From: Chondrus crispus
Lineage: Eukaryota; Rhodophyta; Florideophyceae; Gigartinales; Gigartinaceae
Length of the DNA: 64,000 nucleotides
Assembly: GCF_000350225.1 (NCBI RefSeq)
Contig: NW_005179382.1
Location: forward strand, 62,001 to 126,000
Reading direction: 5' to 3'
Both the position numbers and the translations under genes were made by a program. Each line of letters opens with the position of its first letter. Position 1 is the first letter of the stretch. Below the pieces are notes generated by a model. It saw nothing but the letters and a program-made list of their open reading frames with translations. It was not told where the DNA came from and did no database searches. Shown here in pieces: positions 1-11,614 of the stretch.

Positions 1-3000
1 CACCCTGTCTCGCGATACGCGTTCCTCCTGATCGCCAATGGCAATGACTACCGTATGTTGATCCGATCTTCGGACCTGATAAGGTCCTGTGGCGACTTGT
101 GCCAGCTTGTGTTTCGGTTCGCTAGCCGTGCCCTGCTCCTTCCGAAGGAACACGTAGGACCCCGGCGGGATCTCATATTGTGGTTTGCGAAGGCGTGCGT
201 CGAAATTTCGCTTGTACTGGGCTTGTTCCTTTCGCAAACTCCTATCAGCGCCTTTCATCAGGCTTTCCAACCACGACTGCCATTTCAGGTAGTACGCTCG
301 ATTCGAGCTAAATCCTTCCAAACTTGGCTGTGCTTGTAACGCAATGCTTCTCGGCGCCCGAGCTAACACCAGCTCGAAGGGCGCGATATTCGTAGTTCGA
401 TGAACTTGCGTGTTGTATGCGAACGTCACAGCGTCGCTAAATAGGTCCCAGTCCTTGGGATGCTCTCCAACGTATTTTCGCAACGCGGAAGTCAGCGTGC
501 GGTTAAACCTCTCAACTTGGCCGTTGGCTTGCGGGTGGTACGTAGTCGTGAACACATTGCGTATGCCGAGAATTCGGCAGACATTCTGAAAGAACCGGGC
601 CGTGAACTGTGTTCCATTGTCGGACAGCAGCTTGACCGGCGGTCCGTTCACGAATACCCAATGGTGAACGAAGGCTTGTGCGATGTGCGCAGCTGATATC
701 TTCTTCAACGGTACGGTTCGTACCAGTTTCGAGTATCGATCGCTGATCACGAGAATGTATCGATTTCGTCGTTTAGTTGTAATTAGCTCGCCGAGGATGT
801 CGATGGCGACAAATTCCAGCGGAGCTTTGGGCGTGAACAGCTTCATTTCCTTCGTGTTTCTTCTTAACTTCACCCTCTCCCGCGCGCATGCGGCGCAATT
901 CTTCGCGACTGCATAGCAGTCTAGGGCCATCGTAGGCCAATAAAAATATATTCTCAAAGTCTTGTAAAGTTTCCTGCCTCCCGGGTGGCCTGCCAATTTT
1001 GCGTAGTGGCTCAACCCTAGGACGCGGTCCCTTAACGATTGTGGTATTACCACTTGTACAAACTCTGCCGCGGTACGGCATAGAGTTTCTTCGAGTTCCT
1101 CGGTCTCCATGCTGAATGTTCTCACCTTTCCGGCGTCCATTTCTTCCTTGATGCGATTGCAGAAGGGGTCGACGGCTTGCTCGCGAATGAGCTCCTCCGG
1201 AGTGACAGCTTGGAATTGATCGAGGCGATCAGGGGCGGTCCCCCCCTCAAGAGCGAGGATGTCGTCTATCGCGTGAAAACTTTCCTCGTCCTCCACTGTA
1301 CTTTCGGCCGGTTCGGCCATAAAGCATGGGATTTCGTCGTCGATTTCGTCGACGGTTTCTCCTGCGGTCCGTAATCTTGACAGGGCATCAGCTTGACTTT
1401 TCGCCTTGCCCTTCTTGTACTTGATTTCGAAATCTAATTCCGAGAGGCGGAGCCTCCATCGGATTAATCTCCCGCTGGGGTCGGTTACGTTCATCAACCA
1501 CCTCAATGAGGCATGGTCGGTATGCACAATGAAGTGCTCGCCATATACATATGGTCTTAAAGTCTGTACGGCCCAAATTACAGCTAGGCATTCTTTTTCT
1601 GATACAGAACAGTTTCTCTCGGCTGCGGCTAACGTTCTTGAAAAGAACCCGATGGGTTTGCGTTGCGCATCCGGGTGTGTTTGAAATAGTGCAGCGCCTA
1701 TTTGGTAGTCGCTTGCATCGGTATCTACCGAGTAGGATACGTCCTTCTTCGGCAGCGCCAACACCGGCGGTGCCAAGATGGCGTCCTTGAGCTTATGAAA
1801 AGCTTTCTTGCACGGTTTGTCGAATCCTTCCAACTGGACCGGTTGTCCCTTCTTTAACAGTTGATTGAGCGGATGCGCGATTTTCGCATAATGCGGAACG
1901 AATCTGCGGTAGACATTACAAAGTCCCAAGAAGCTCTTAAGCTGGGTCTGCGTTTGAGGGTACCTCACTTGTTCCAATGCGACGGTTCGCGCAGCGTCCA
2001 CTTCCAATGTACCTGGCCGAACTACATGGCCCAGGTACTTGATCTTTTCGACGAAAAATTCACACTTGCGAAGTTTGAGCTTCACACCTGCCTTCTCCAA
2101 TACAGAAAGTATTTCATCCACGTGCACGATGTGCTCCTCCCACGACTTGCTAAAAATTATGATGTCGTCCAGATACACCAAACAGCACTTCCAACGGAAC
2201 GGAGAGAACAGGATATCCATTGCTCTCTGAAACGTCGCTGGCGCGTTAGTTAGCCCGAAGGGCATTCTTGAGAAGCGATACAGTCCTGAGTGACACGAAA
2301 ATGCGGTCTTGTCGCGGTCGCCCTCAGGGATAGGCATCTGCCAATATCCCGAGATCGCGTCCAACGCGGAGAAAACCTTGGTGTCACCAAGCGAGTCCAG
2401 GCACTCATCCATGCGCGGTAAGGGGTACGTGTCCTTCACCGTCACTGCGTTCAGCCTGCGGTAGTCTACGCAAAAACGCATTGACCCGTCCGGCTTGGGC
2501 ACCAGCAACACGGGCGACGCCCATTCTGACTGCGCTGGTTCTATCACTCCTGCCTCCAACATCTTCTGCACCTCTGCATCTTCTACTTCGCGGGCTTTAG
2601 GCCCGGCCCGATACGGGGCTTGTGCGATGGGACGAGTCTCGGGGATCAACTCGATCCGATGGACTGTGGTATTAATTTCGCCAAGCGTCCCATCCCACAT
2701 CCTTGAATACTTCTTCAACATCCGACGGAACCGCTCGCGCAGCCGGTCCGGCACGTGGCTCAGGTCGAGTTCCTCCACGTCCGGCGGGGGAGGCTCAATC
2801 CGCCGCTCCTGCGTCGTAGTTGCCGTCGCGGAGAGCCTTTCCTCCCGTTCTCCTTGCTGGTCCTCGCGATCTTGATCCGACGGTTCGCATCCTGCCTCGC
2901 CCGTAGGCGTCTTGGTAGAATTAGGAAAATTTTCCTTCTTCCTTTCTTGAATTCCGAGAACTTCACCAATGGTGGTTTTGCTCTCGAGCGCGGCTGTCGG

Positions 3001-4152
3001 GTGCGGTAATAATTCTGCCACCACTTGGCCTTTTTGCACCCTGACAGGGTACGTCCTAAAATTCGCAACGAGTAAACGAAATGGCCGGTCAGGCTCGACC
3101 TGAACAACACCATTTGTACACGTCAGCCCGTGCCTTTCGTACAACGACGAGTACGGCTGAACCACAACTAAGCCCGCCCTCTTCGAGGTGCATTCCACGA
3201 AGCGTTGCGTCCCTGGCTCAATAGTTGTGGCTCTTGCCACTTTTACCTTAGGGGAAATTCGCTCCACCTTTCCATCATTCTCGTCCTCTCCCGGGACGAG
3301 ATTCTTCTTCTCTCTTCTCGTCGAGAACCGCCTAACTATCGGAACCTCCGAGAAATCCGCCAACTCGACCGTTTTCTTCCTTGGATGAATTGCTTCCACA
3401 AACCGGTCGCAGTAGTCCGCGCCTAGAATTAGCGGGACGGCTAGTTTTTCGCATACAATAAACTCGGCTGCGGCCACAAATTTTCCAAGCCTCACAGGCA
3501 TTCTAATTGTGCCGAGAGTCCGGAGTGGCCTATTGTTTGCGTCGCCAATGTCTTGGGTCGGTCCGTAGGACACTAGAGATTCCATTCCAGCTGGGAGTTC
3601 CGATTTTCGCACAAGGTTTCGTCCCGCGCCGGTGTCTAAAACAGACAACACCCGGCTCATCAATCCGACTGTTGGTTCAATGTCCGCGTACACTTTGTAG
3701 TTTTTTCGCACAAGAACCAAAATCTTCTCGGGACATTCCCTTCGCTTAACCCTGTACCAGGGTCTTCGAACTTCTTCCAGCGGATGATCTCGGGCTCGGC
3801 TCAAAATTTTCTTGACTTGAGCTGGCCCTTTGGGCTTGTCCACCAATCCAACAACCTCCTCCTCGAGGCCTGACTTTTCCTTTAGAGACGGGGAACGGGG
3901 CTGAGCCCCGGGCACAGTACGTCGACCCTGTGCCTCTCTCGACTCATGCGAGATTCCCCTCTCTAGTTTTCCTGCCGCTGCGGGATCCTTCTCACATCCG
4001 ACGGGGCGGGCCCTGCGGTGGGCCCTCTGAAGGGTTGGTTCGACCTCGGTGTTGAAGCACTCGGCGTGCTCGCCGTCTGCGAATCGAACCAATTCTTGAC
4101 CTTCAGGTAACTCGTCGATGGTATCCCTAGCCTCTCCATCGGAGACAACGCC
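1..4152 (-). CDS. pol: E1 pol polyprotein (protease-RT-RNase H-integrase), C-terminus outside window
   Basis: Retrotransposon polyprotein that copies and integrates the element. The minus frame is free of stops from 4152 to base 1 (about 1,384 codons). It is bounded by a TGA at 4153-4155. Visible motifs in order: retropepsin LDTGAG near 3622-3639; RT with SEWASPVLLVPKPDGS and FCVDYRRLNA around 2440-2530 and YLDD at 2164-2175; RNase H starting DTDAS near 1720; integrase zinc finger with H..GHPG and CAAC around 890-1000; the integrase D,D,E in AIDILG (D at 799-801), LLSDNGTQF (619-621) and GQVERF (511-513); then GPYQV of a GPY/F module and ERVSRDRV at the edge. The first in-frame Met is at 3660, inside the protease, and the frame is -1 relative to gag with a 190-nt overlap. 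Expression by -1 frameshifting from gag is therefore inferred. Gypsy assignment comes from the RNase H-before-integrase order. Confidence 0.9.
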
Positions 4153-6269
4153 TCATAATTTTCCAAAACTCGGTGCACTTCCCGGAGGGAAAGAATGCAC
4201 GTTGGCGCGGCGTTCCCCTTTTCATAGCAATGATAGCACACCAGACCGTGTGTCTTGACGGGATACGGCGTCCTAGGTCCTCCACGGGCCGGCGGCCTTC
4301 CTTGGCGTTGCGGCCTTCCCATCCAGCCTGGCCTTCGAAACGTCGTACCCTTGTCTTTCATCGGAATGCGCGGCGCCGGCGTGTGGCCGCGCCCCCGAAA
4401 CATCATCACGGGATCCGTGGGCTCTGAAAACGACTCCGTCGTGTATGCAGGCGTCGGTAAAGTTGACGACCCGCTGTCCCCGTAGTCCTCGTGTCCGTAG
4501 CCCTCCGATGGCTCAATGAACTCGCCTTCGGCTACTAACGCTCCTTCGTAGTGATTTTCGCTACTTCCATGCGCATCGCGCTCATCTGACGCTGAAATGG
4601 ACTCGGCTAAATGGACGGCGGCGTGACTTTTGCGACCGGGATAAGAAGCTCTCGGCTTCTTACGCGCCCTAATTGTCGACGGCGTCTGAATCGTGACCTT
4701 CTTGGTCTTCTTGTCCTTAGCTCGGCTCGCCGAGCCATGCGCCTTCGCGTAATTAACTACTCTCAAAAACGAAACGTCCCGATTGTCTTGTCGGTATTGA
4801 GATACCATCGGCTTGATACTCGAATTGAGTCCTTCAATAAACATCGTCATTTGTTCTTCCATCGAATATACGTTTCCGCATCGATTGCTTGCGTCCGTCA
4901 GACGGATATAAAATTCCATCTCGTCTTCAGACGGTCTTTGCTGAACTTCTCGCAATGCGAGCACAGCTTGACGGATCGCCTCGTCGGTTGCGAAACTCCT
5001 CAACAACCACTGTACGGCCTCCGGCCAAACGGATATCTTTCCGTGATGGGCCCCGGCCGTCTGAGACACTGAAGTGTACTGTCTCAAGGCGATTCCGCTT
5101 AAAAATTCAGGCAACAGGCGGATCGCTTGCTCCTCGTTCATTTCTTGAGTATCGAACTCCTGAACTAATTTTGCCAAAAAATCCAACACAAGGACCCCGT
5201 CCTCTCCTGTGAACGTGTTGTCCTTCTTCACCTTAAGCGGAATATCTCTCCTAGTTTTTCGCACGGCGGTCCGCCGGGAACTTGACAAATATGTCTGCGG
5301 GTTCCGCAAGCGGTACGTTCGGTACGAAAGTAACTTCTTGAAGAGGTAGTTGGTCGGATTCAGCTCCTCCAACTCCTCCCATCGCGGCCCGCGCCGCGTT
5401 GCAGCATCTTCGGGCTCCGCGTCCTTGTCTCTCCGCGAGGCGGACGAAGTGACTCCGCCTCGTCTGGAGGAAATTTTCTTGCTTGACGAAATTCCGTTTC
5501 CTTCGTCTGAACGGCTTTCGGAATCGCCCGAATGGTTCGACGAACCGCCGTTACCATCTTCGGAGGGACCAGGCGACTCCGACTGTGAGTCGCGGTTCTC
5601 CGGATCGTCACTACAGTGACCCTTGCTTGCACGTCGCTTGTCCTTCTTCGAGGGCTTCGACTTAGAACTCCGCTGCCGAGCGGGCTTGTCCTTCTTCGAC
5701 CGACGGTCGACCTCTCTACCCGAAGGGAGCGGCTCGTCGTCCGATCCTTGCGGAGCTTGATCCGCGGCCTGCTCGAGGTCCTTGAGACGTTGCGCGGCGC
5801 GATCGAATCGGTCATCGATGCTTGTTCTAAATTTTCCTAAGGACTCCAAGGCTTGATTCGCGTCGCGCCTCGCGTCCTTGACCGAAATTTTCAACGAGGC
5901 TAGGACCTCCGGCTCCAGACCGTCGGTCGCCTCACCTCGCTCCTTCTCGACGAGATCCACTCGAGCCGACAGCTCTCCCAAAACGGTGTGGAACTCGGAT
6001 CCTTGCAACTCCAGTTGCTTCCGGACGAGGGCTAATTCAGCCTCGAGATTTTTCATCATCTCTTGGCGAATTTCCTCGCCCATCTTCTCGAACCTGTAGG
6101 ATAGGTTATCCTTGTCGGTTTCGATCCCCGTCGGGGATTCTTGACCTTCGGGATCCGTGGCCGTATTGGCCTGGCTTCGGGTGCGAGGACCTCGCGGGAT
6201 CCTCGACGCCCTTGCCGATCCGCTCCTACTCGCCCCGGGACCGACGTCCCCGGGTGCGCTTGTCGACAT
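3963..6269 (-). CDS. gag: E1 gag polyprotein, 768 aa
   Basis: Structural protein forming the retrotransposon particle. Residues 1-55 are basic and disordered, about 60-190 are a charged coiled-coil region, about 190-310 are low-complexity Lys/Ser/Asp-rich, and about 325-520 look like a retrotransposon gag/capsid domain (LLRSFATDEAIRQAVLALRE, then FYIRLTDASNRCGN). A zinc knuckle follows near residue 680: CYHCYEKGNAAPTC has the CX2CX4-X4C spacing but Asn where the metal-binding His should be (codon AAC; CAC would be one change away). The ATG at 6269 lies about 120 nt inside the 5' LTR, as expected. The 3' end overlaps pol in the -1 frame. The last codons read GAA AAC TAG and no textbook slippery heptamer is evident there. 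Confidence 0.85.
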   Translation of the reverse strand: MSTSAPGDVGPGASRSGSARASRIPRGPRTRSQANTATDPEGQESPTGIETDKDNLSYRFEKMGEEIRQEMMKNLEAELALVRKQLELQGSEFHTVLGELSARVDLVEKERGEATDGLEPEVLASLKISVKDARRDANQALESLGKFRTSIDDRFDRAAQRLKDLEQAADQAPQGSDDEPLPSGREVDRRSKKDKPARQRSSKSKPSKKDKRRASKGHCSDDPENRDSQSESPGPSEDGNGGSSNHSGDSESRSDEGNGISSSKKISSRRGGVTSSASRRDKDAEPEDAATRRGPRWEELEELNPTNYLFKKLLSYRTYRLRNPQTYLSSSRRTAVRKTRRDIPLKVKKDNTFTGEDGVLVLDFLAKLVQEFDTQEMNEEQAIRLLPEFLSGIALRQYTSVSQTAGAHHGKISVWPEAVQWLLRSFATDEAIRQAVLALREVQQRPSEDEMEFYIRLTDASNRCGNVYSMEEQMTMFIEGLNSSIKPMVSQYRQDNRDVSFLRVVNYAKAHGSASRAKDKKTKKVTIQTPSTIRARKKPRASYPGRKSHAAVHLAESISASDERDAHGSSENHYEGALVAEGEFIEPSEGYGHEDYGDSGSSTLPTPAYTTESFSEPTDPVMMFRGRGHTPAPRIPMKDKGTTFRRPGWMGRPQRQGRPPARGGPRTPYPVKTHGLVCYHCYEKGNAAPTCILSLREVHRVLENYEALSPMERLGIPSTSYLKVKNWFDSQTASTPSASTPRSNQPFRGPTAGPAPSDVRRIPQRQEN

Positions 6270-6371
6270 CGCTCGTACGAGCGAACCTACACAAAAAAAG
6301 TTACAAACAAAAAAAAATTAAAAAGAGACTCCGTTACCCAGACCACTTCCTTGTCGTAGATAAAACAATTT

Positions 6372-6387
6372 CTAGGTCGGGAGACCA
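6372..6387 (-). other. E1 primer-binding site
   Basis: On the minus strand the 5' LTR ends in ...CACTACA, followed by AAAG and then TGGTCTCCCGACCTAG. It starts with TGG, the complement of a tRNA CCA tail. The identical 16 bases follow the 5' LTR of E2 (18964-18979), which is strong support that this is the PBS. I could not assign the tRNA. Confidence 0.7.
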
Positions 6388-6391
6388 CTTT

Positions 6392-7461
6392 TGTAGTGCA
6401 ATGCGCCTGTTAGGCAGAGACCAAGGTCCGACGGTCCAACACAAACAATAGCAACAAAAACAACAACTGCCAACGGCACAGCGCTACGGAGTGTTCGAAG
6501 CTCCCTGTCCTCTTTAAGCGGGTTTGCGGCCCGCAGTAGCTCGGATCCCTGATAGGGGGGGGCAAAGAGAAGGACCCAGCCCGGGATCGGTAAATGGTGG
6601 TAGAGACTTGTAAAGGCGACTGCTCGACGAGTTCGGAGGGGTGTTTAGGTAAACCTGGTCCGATGGGTCGTAAATCCAATGCTCGAAGAGCGCCTTGTAC
6701 ACCTTATACCCTTGATAAGGTCTTCGACGGGGACGTCGCAACGTAGCCCGTCGGGAAAGAAGAAAACGTAGCAGCGCTACACCGTCGTACTGCCCGATGG
6801 CAAAGTACCAACAACGGATCGGTTGCAACCAGATTCCGATGGAACCAACACTGAGAAAAGCACCACTGGTGCACCAACACAGAAGCCCGATGGCAAATGA
6901 CGTCACGTTGCGGATCGCAATCCTACAAGGTGGGACCAACTCAAGATTAAGGGAAATTAGGATAGGGAAGTAAAGGAAAATTGATAAGGAAAAAGGGGAC
7001 CCCCGAGCGCAAAGGATAAAGTAATCTGTAGTTAAAGGGAATGTCTTGTAAAAGACGGACTTCAACCAAGGCGATATCAGACTCTGGCAACTCGGGTTCG
7101 ATTGGGAAATAAAGGAAAAAGGAATGGGGTCCCCGAGCGCTGAAGGATGCCGTAGGCTTAGGTAAAAGGGAGCGTCTTGGTAGGGACGGACTTCGACCAA
7201 GGCGACATTCAACTCCAGCAACTCGGGTTACGTTTACTGACTTGGTCGTCAGAGGGCTAAGGTATATATCGCCCCGCCGGAGCCACTACAGTAGCTCTCG
7301 GCGCTAGATCCTAGATCTAATCTAATGTTAAATAACTAATATGCAACTAATTAATAATTAATAATTAAAATAATAAAGTGAAATGATTTCCACTTTTGCT
7401 TGTCATACCCCATCATTTTCATTTCTTTTCACCCCCCTTTTCAGGTGCGTATTGCACTACA
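6392..7461 (-). repeat. E1 5' LTR, 1070 bp
   Basis: Bounded by an 11-bp inverted repeat, TGTAGTGCAAT at 6392 and ATTGCACTACA ending at 7461. The PBS is next to the inner end. Diverged copies occur at 25833-26745 (same orientation) and 37894-38941 (opposite orientation). The shared interior includes a run around CAACAAAAACAACAAC and the block with GCTACGGAGTGTTCGAAGC. No host gene is visible in it; the 235-aa minus-strand ORF (6514-7221) is LTR sequence. Confidence 0.88.
7263..7269 (-). promoter_or_regulatory. Probable TATA box of E1 LTR
   Basis: On the element's sense strand the sequence is GGGGCGATATATACC, about 190 nt into the LTR. The solo LTR at 37894-38941 keeps GGGCGATATATACTC at the same place (38110-38124). 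Conservation between diverged copies supports a U3 core promoter. Confidence 0.5.
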
Positions 7462-9269
7462 GGTGTGCCGCTCGAGCGGTCGACGCCTCTCCCTCTCAGC
7501 CGTCTGAGGTATGCGTGGCGTCGTCACGCCCGGTCCGGAATCACCGTCGGCGACATCCTCTCGATGACGCAAGTTCGTCCCGACTTGTTACGTATTCGCA
7601 CAATATACGAGGAGGGACTGGCCGACGAGGCCTCGCTCGCCTTGGCACGTTTGCTGGGAGAGGGGAGCGGCGCTCCGTATCAGCTACCGGACGAGATTCC
7701 GAGTGATCGAACGTGTGCGTACAGTTTAGCGGAGGTGGAATACGTCGACCGCATGGCGGTGTACTTGTTCCACCCCGGCCCCCGTGCGCCTCGACGATTT
7801 GTCCTTGCCGAAGTGCCGGGGTTGTACGTGAGCCCCCGGCCGTATGCGTACTTTAAGACGCGGGCCGCTCTGCAGAAGTCCGCCTGTTCGTTAATGCGGC
7901 TGCATTCCATCGCCGTGGCCCCGCATGATTAGTCGGCTTATCGTCAGGCGGGGGAGGAAGATGGTCGCGTCCTCCAGTCGGCCTCGTTCGAGCGAGGGTT
8001 ATCGAAGAGCGACTTCCCGGGATTACCAGAAACGATTCTGGGCGCTTTCCCGTCCCTGGGAGTACACGTGTTACTCCCATTCGCTCTAAAACGCTTCGGG
8101 TTCGCTTGTGAGGATCCCCAACATCCCGCACGCGATGACCTCCTCAATAACGTTGAGCGGGAGTGGGCTTGGTCCGTTGGAAACGCATTCGTAAACAAGA
8201 TTTACATCAACGGACGAGTCTTCGTACAGCCCGGTGCGGTGCTGTCCTTCCTCGGGAGGGTCGCTCCGGGGCTCCCCGACGTACCGTTGCACCCGCTCGA
8301 GCAGGGCACACAGCACGTGCCGTGGTCTTATTCCTTCGTGCTCGACGTGATGCACCGGTTCCTCGACAACGCAGAGTGCCATCAACGCTCTTGGACAGAT
8401 TACACTACCGGAATCCAAAGCGTGTTCCTGGCGTACGACGTGCGTGCAGACACTTTGTGGCCCGCCCCAATCAATCCGGCGGTGGCCACACCCGTGGTGG
8501 CGGCATCGGATCCGCGGCTCGGGAGGCCCGGAGGAAGCGATATAGGGACCTTGATAGCGAGACTCGGGCGACTCCGTTCGGTGTGTCGAATCCTTTTCGC
8601 ACTCCGCTCACGTCGGACGCGAATTACGGTGCTACGACGGGGTCCATTGCGCCGCCTCTTCCTCCTCTGAGCACAACCTGAGGGCCCTTCGTAAGGGAAG
8701 GTCCCGTCCAGCACCTCACCTTAACGCCGGAGGAAGTCAGGGCCGTTCCTGACCTTGCTCGGGCGTTGGGGAGCTCGACAGACCGTACGTGGCCGGTCGA
8801 TGGATTGCTCGGCACTTTGGCGGCATGGTACTTGGCTCGTAGTGCCGAGGCGCGTCGCCTTGTATCGGAACGAGCTGCCCTCTCCTCGCAGCTACAGCGG
8901 GCGCAGAGCGAACTGGAGGGTCTACGTACGACCTCCCTTAACCAAGCCAGCTGCCTGGAACGCGCCAGTGCGGAGCGGGATCGGTACCGACATGAGCGTG
9001 ACGAGCTCCGGTCCCTCCGCGTGGGCTCGTCTTCTCATCCTCCGCCGACCTCGGCGCCGCGTCAGCCTCTCCGAGACCCCTATGAAGGCGTGGGGTACGT
9101 CCCCCCTTCCGACCCGACGGGGCCGGAACGTCTTTGGTCCCGTCAACGTGAAGTGGCTATGCCACCCTTGGACGAGGTGGAAACGGAGCTGCCTTGCCAT
9201 CCGAGTTACTGTCCCCAGCGTGATTACGTTCGGGGGCCAGGGGCTTCTCCTGGCAGTACCAGCCGCTAG
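7462..9269 (+). pseudogene. Decayed ORF on the strand opposite to E2 gag-pol, function unknown
   Basis: A protein-like reading frame of about 600 codons can be followed on the plus strand with three breaks: TAG at 7930-7932, a frame change near 8520-8540, and TGA at 8679-8681. It ends at TAG 9267-9269. Pieces read naturally, for example RIRTIYEEGLADEASLALAR, then VFVQPGAVLSFLGRVAPGLP, and residues about 430-500 form a coiled coil (SAEARRLVSERAALSSQLQR and onward to RDRYRHERDELRSLR). I recognise no family. It is antisense to E2 and lies where 3' antisense ORFs sit in some plant Gypsy elements of the Tat lineage (established knowledge); membership of E2 is inferred. The 5' end may have been cut by the E1 insertion at 7461. 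It could instead be a host gene fragment. Confidence 0.5.
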
Positions 9270-11614
9270 TCTAACGCCGGTACTCGTCGCGCGGTGCTTC
9301 TGCGTTTCTGATCGTTCCAATCTCCGTAAAGCCGCTAGGGCAACTTCTATGCTCGTCCGCTTCGCTTTCCGTACGGCGGTCCTCTGTGGGTTTGGAGGAC
9401 TCCGGCTCACGTGAGCAGGGCGTCCTCCAGCGTCTGATTCAGCTACACGCGGGCTGCTCCGGGGCATGCATAGCTCACCAGTCGAGGCGCCCTCCGCGGA
9501 GTGGTGGCGTCCGAACCACTCGACGGGGAGGGAGGTGGTAGAGGGTACAGTACCCGTTTCCCCCCGTGCGTCCGTCGTGCCGGGCCGTGGCGCTCGCCAC
9601 ACCCGGGGGGATGTGTGTATTGTCCGCGTCACGTGCCCGTGCGCGTGACCGGGAGCGACGGGGAGGCGAGCCATTCCGCCTTTTGCATTGCTGTCGCGTG
9701 GGAGCCCGCGCCGTTTGTTGCCGGTGGGATAGGTTGGTCGTCCAACCCCTCAGGTGGCAGGGACTACTCCATACCCCTTGACGCTTCTACCACCGACCTC
9801 GACGCTCGCGAATCCGCCCTGGGTGGTGTCTGGTGCCCTGCTACGGCGGCATGCCACGCGCGAGGACCTCGTCGTCTCCTGCAACGCCTCACATCGCGGA
9901 GGGGGACTTATGCATCCGGTCCATGGCCCCCTCAGCGGTGTTCTTGCCGCCACTTGGGCAATCTGTATGGTCGGCTACCGTACGCCGGCCCCGGTGCTTT
10001 CGGGTATGCGGCATACGTTTGCCGCCGGTTGTCCATATCCCTCGGACGCGTCCGCGGTCGCGCCTTACACTATTGTTTGGTAGTGACCGGGGCCGCTCCG
10101 ACCCCTTTCCTTCTCGTCCTCGCGCACGGCGGGGGCGTTGGGCCCTCGCGCCTTTGGGTAGGGGACACTCTCGTCGGCGCACCAGCTTGGAGACAGCACG
10201 AGTAGAGGACTTCCTCGTCGTCTGACCATGTTCCATGCTGCATTGAGGAGGGTCGCGTTCACCCTGCGGAGTTGCACCTCCGTCCTCCGGTCGTACGGAG
10301 CGAAGCAGGGTGCTTCACGTGTAGGGGGAGCGGGACGTCCTCCCTAGCGCCTGTCCATCTTCAGTCCAGCTTCTGTATCGTGGGGCAGGGAGCGAGTCCG
10401 TATGTGCTCCCCTTCTCGCCCAGACACCACCTATGTCTTCCGTTCGTGGGGCCGGGGAGTTCGGTTCGTTCTGCCCCAAGCCCTGTTGCTCCTCTTCGTG
10501 CGGTTGTCTTTCTCGATCGCGTCCTTCCCCGACCACGTTGCATCCCTCTGACCCTCGTGGTGGACCGCGCACCCCGAGTGCGGGCGGTGCTCTGTGCCTT
10601 TCGGGGGGGAGCGGGGGGCTCCCCCTTGCTCTGTCGATTGAGGGAGTGAGTAGGGAGCTCCCCGTGAGGTCGGAGCTCGCGAATTGTTACTCATGCGTTC
10701 GTGCGTAGTCGCGTTGGCTCGCCGGCCACTCCCACGGAATCCTCCTGTCCCTGGCATCCCGGACCTCCGCTTCGCGCGTCAATCTCTCGCCTTCGGGGGC
10801 GGGAACCGGTGCGTCTTCTCGCTGGTCGCTTTGCGTGTGGCTTTCGACGCATGCCTCGGGCGGCGTACAGAGGGGGTAATGCACCTGTTTGCAACCCTAC
10901 GCGTTTTCAGCGTTGCTGGCTTGCGTTAGTGGCGTGCCGCCCGGGCAAGTCGTGTGGACGCTGGGCACGTGTCCACGTCCAAGGAGGGGCTAATTTTTCT
11001 GATATATTTTGGGCGTGCGGTGGGGGATTGACACCAGGGCCCGTGCTCACTGTCGTGCGCGTGAGCGGCGTGCTGCTCCCTTCAGCGCTTATTTTCTTCC
11101 CGTTTTTTTTCAACGCGCGCACGGTCTCCGTGTACGGGCATACTACAGTGGTCGTGGCTTGCAGTTTGGTTGCGGCGCGCCCTACCGTGGTGGTCTCGTG
11201 TGTATAGGGGCACGGGTTCCGACCATTGCATGTGCTGGGGGGGTTCCCGTTCCGCCCCCCAGCTCGAAAAGGGCGTAGTTGGCTTCCCCGCGAATTGTCT
11301 CGTCCGGCTCGGCTGTCGTGATTCCCACAGGGGTCTCTCCTCGTCCAGACAGTCCGTACTGTCCGGTTCCTTCGCTTGGCTGTTCGTGGCGCGATCCGTA
11401 CTGCGTTTTCGGATGCCGGCAGCTGGTATGAAGTCGTATCCCCGGATCTTCGTTGTCAAATACGTTTTGACTTTTGGCTATGGCCCAAGTTTGTCAGCGA
11501 TCATACGTGGGTCTGTTCCTTCTTACGCCCCCCTGTCTCTAACTGCGAGAGACTTATATAACCGTAACGAAACGGTTGATTTTAGCCGTAACGGAACGGT
11601 TGAGGGCCCCTTTC
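9270..11614. other. GC-rich region between the opposite-strand ORF and E2 pol; no gene seen
   Basis: Short arginine- and proline-rich frames are open on both strands, as expected from high GC, and none reads as a known protein. I found no LTR start (TGTAGCATA) or PBS here. Next to the pol stop are two short copies of CCGTAACG(A/G)AACGGTTGA (about 11561-11604) with a TATATAA at 11551-11557, and a purine tract on the minus strand (GAGAAAGGGG near 11607-11616) that could be a polypurine tract. Confidence 0.5.

Larger units (their letters stand above)
1..7461 (-). mobile_element. Ty3/Gypsy retrotransposon E1 (5' part, runs off left edge)
   Basis: Reading on the minus strand, the order is 5' LTR (6392-7461), primer-binding site, gag and pol, and pol is still open at base 1. 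The 3' LTR lies outside the window. All pol catalytic motifs that can be seen are intact and gag is a single long frame, so this copy looks recent. The sequence just beyond the LTR (from 7462) does not resemble E1. I infer that E1 is inserted in the 3' part of element E2. The target-site duplication cannot be checked because the other end is missing. Confidence 0.85.

Noticed and set aside
3963-3975. Canonical slippery heptamer at the E1 gag end
   Set aside because: GGAAAAC does not satisfy X XXY YYZ in the gag frame.
6514-7221. 235-aa minus-strand ORF, and its 243-aa counterpart at 25795-26526
   Set aside because: They lie wholly within E1-family LTRs; their similarity to each other reflects LTR homology, not a gene family.
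11100-11150. E2 3' LTR end at a CATACTACAG
   Set aside because: Only the last seven bases match the LTR end; no LTR body or TGTAGCATA start is nearby.
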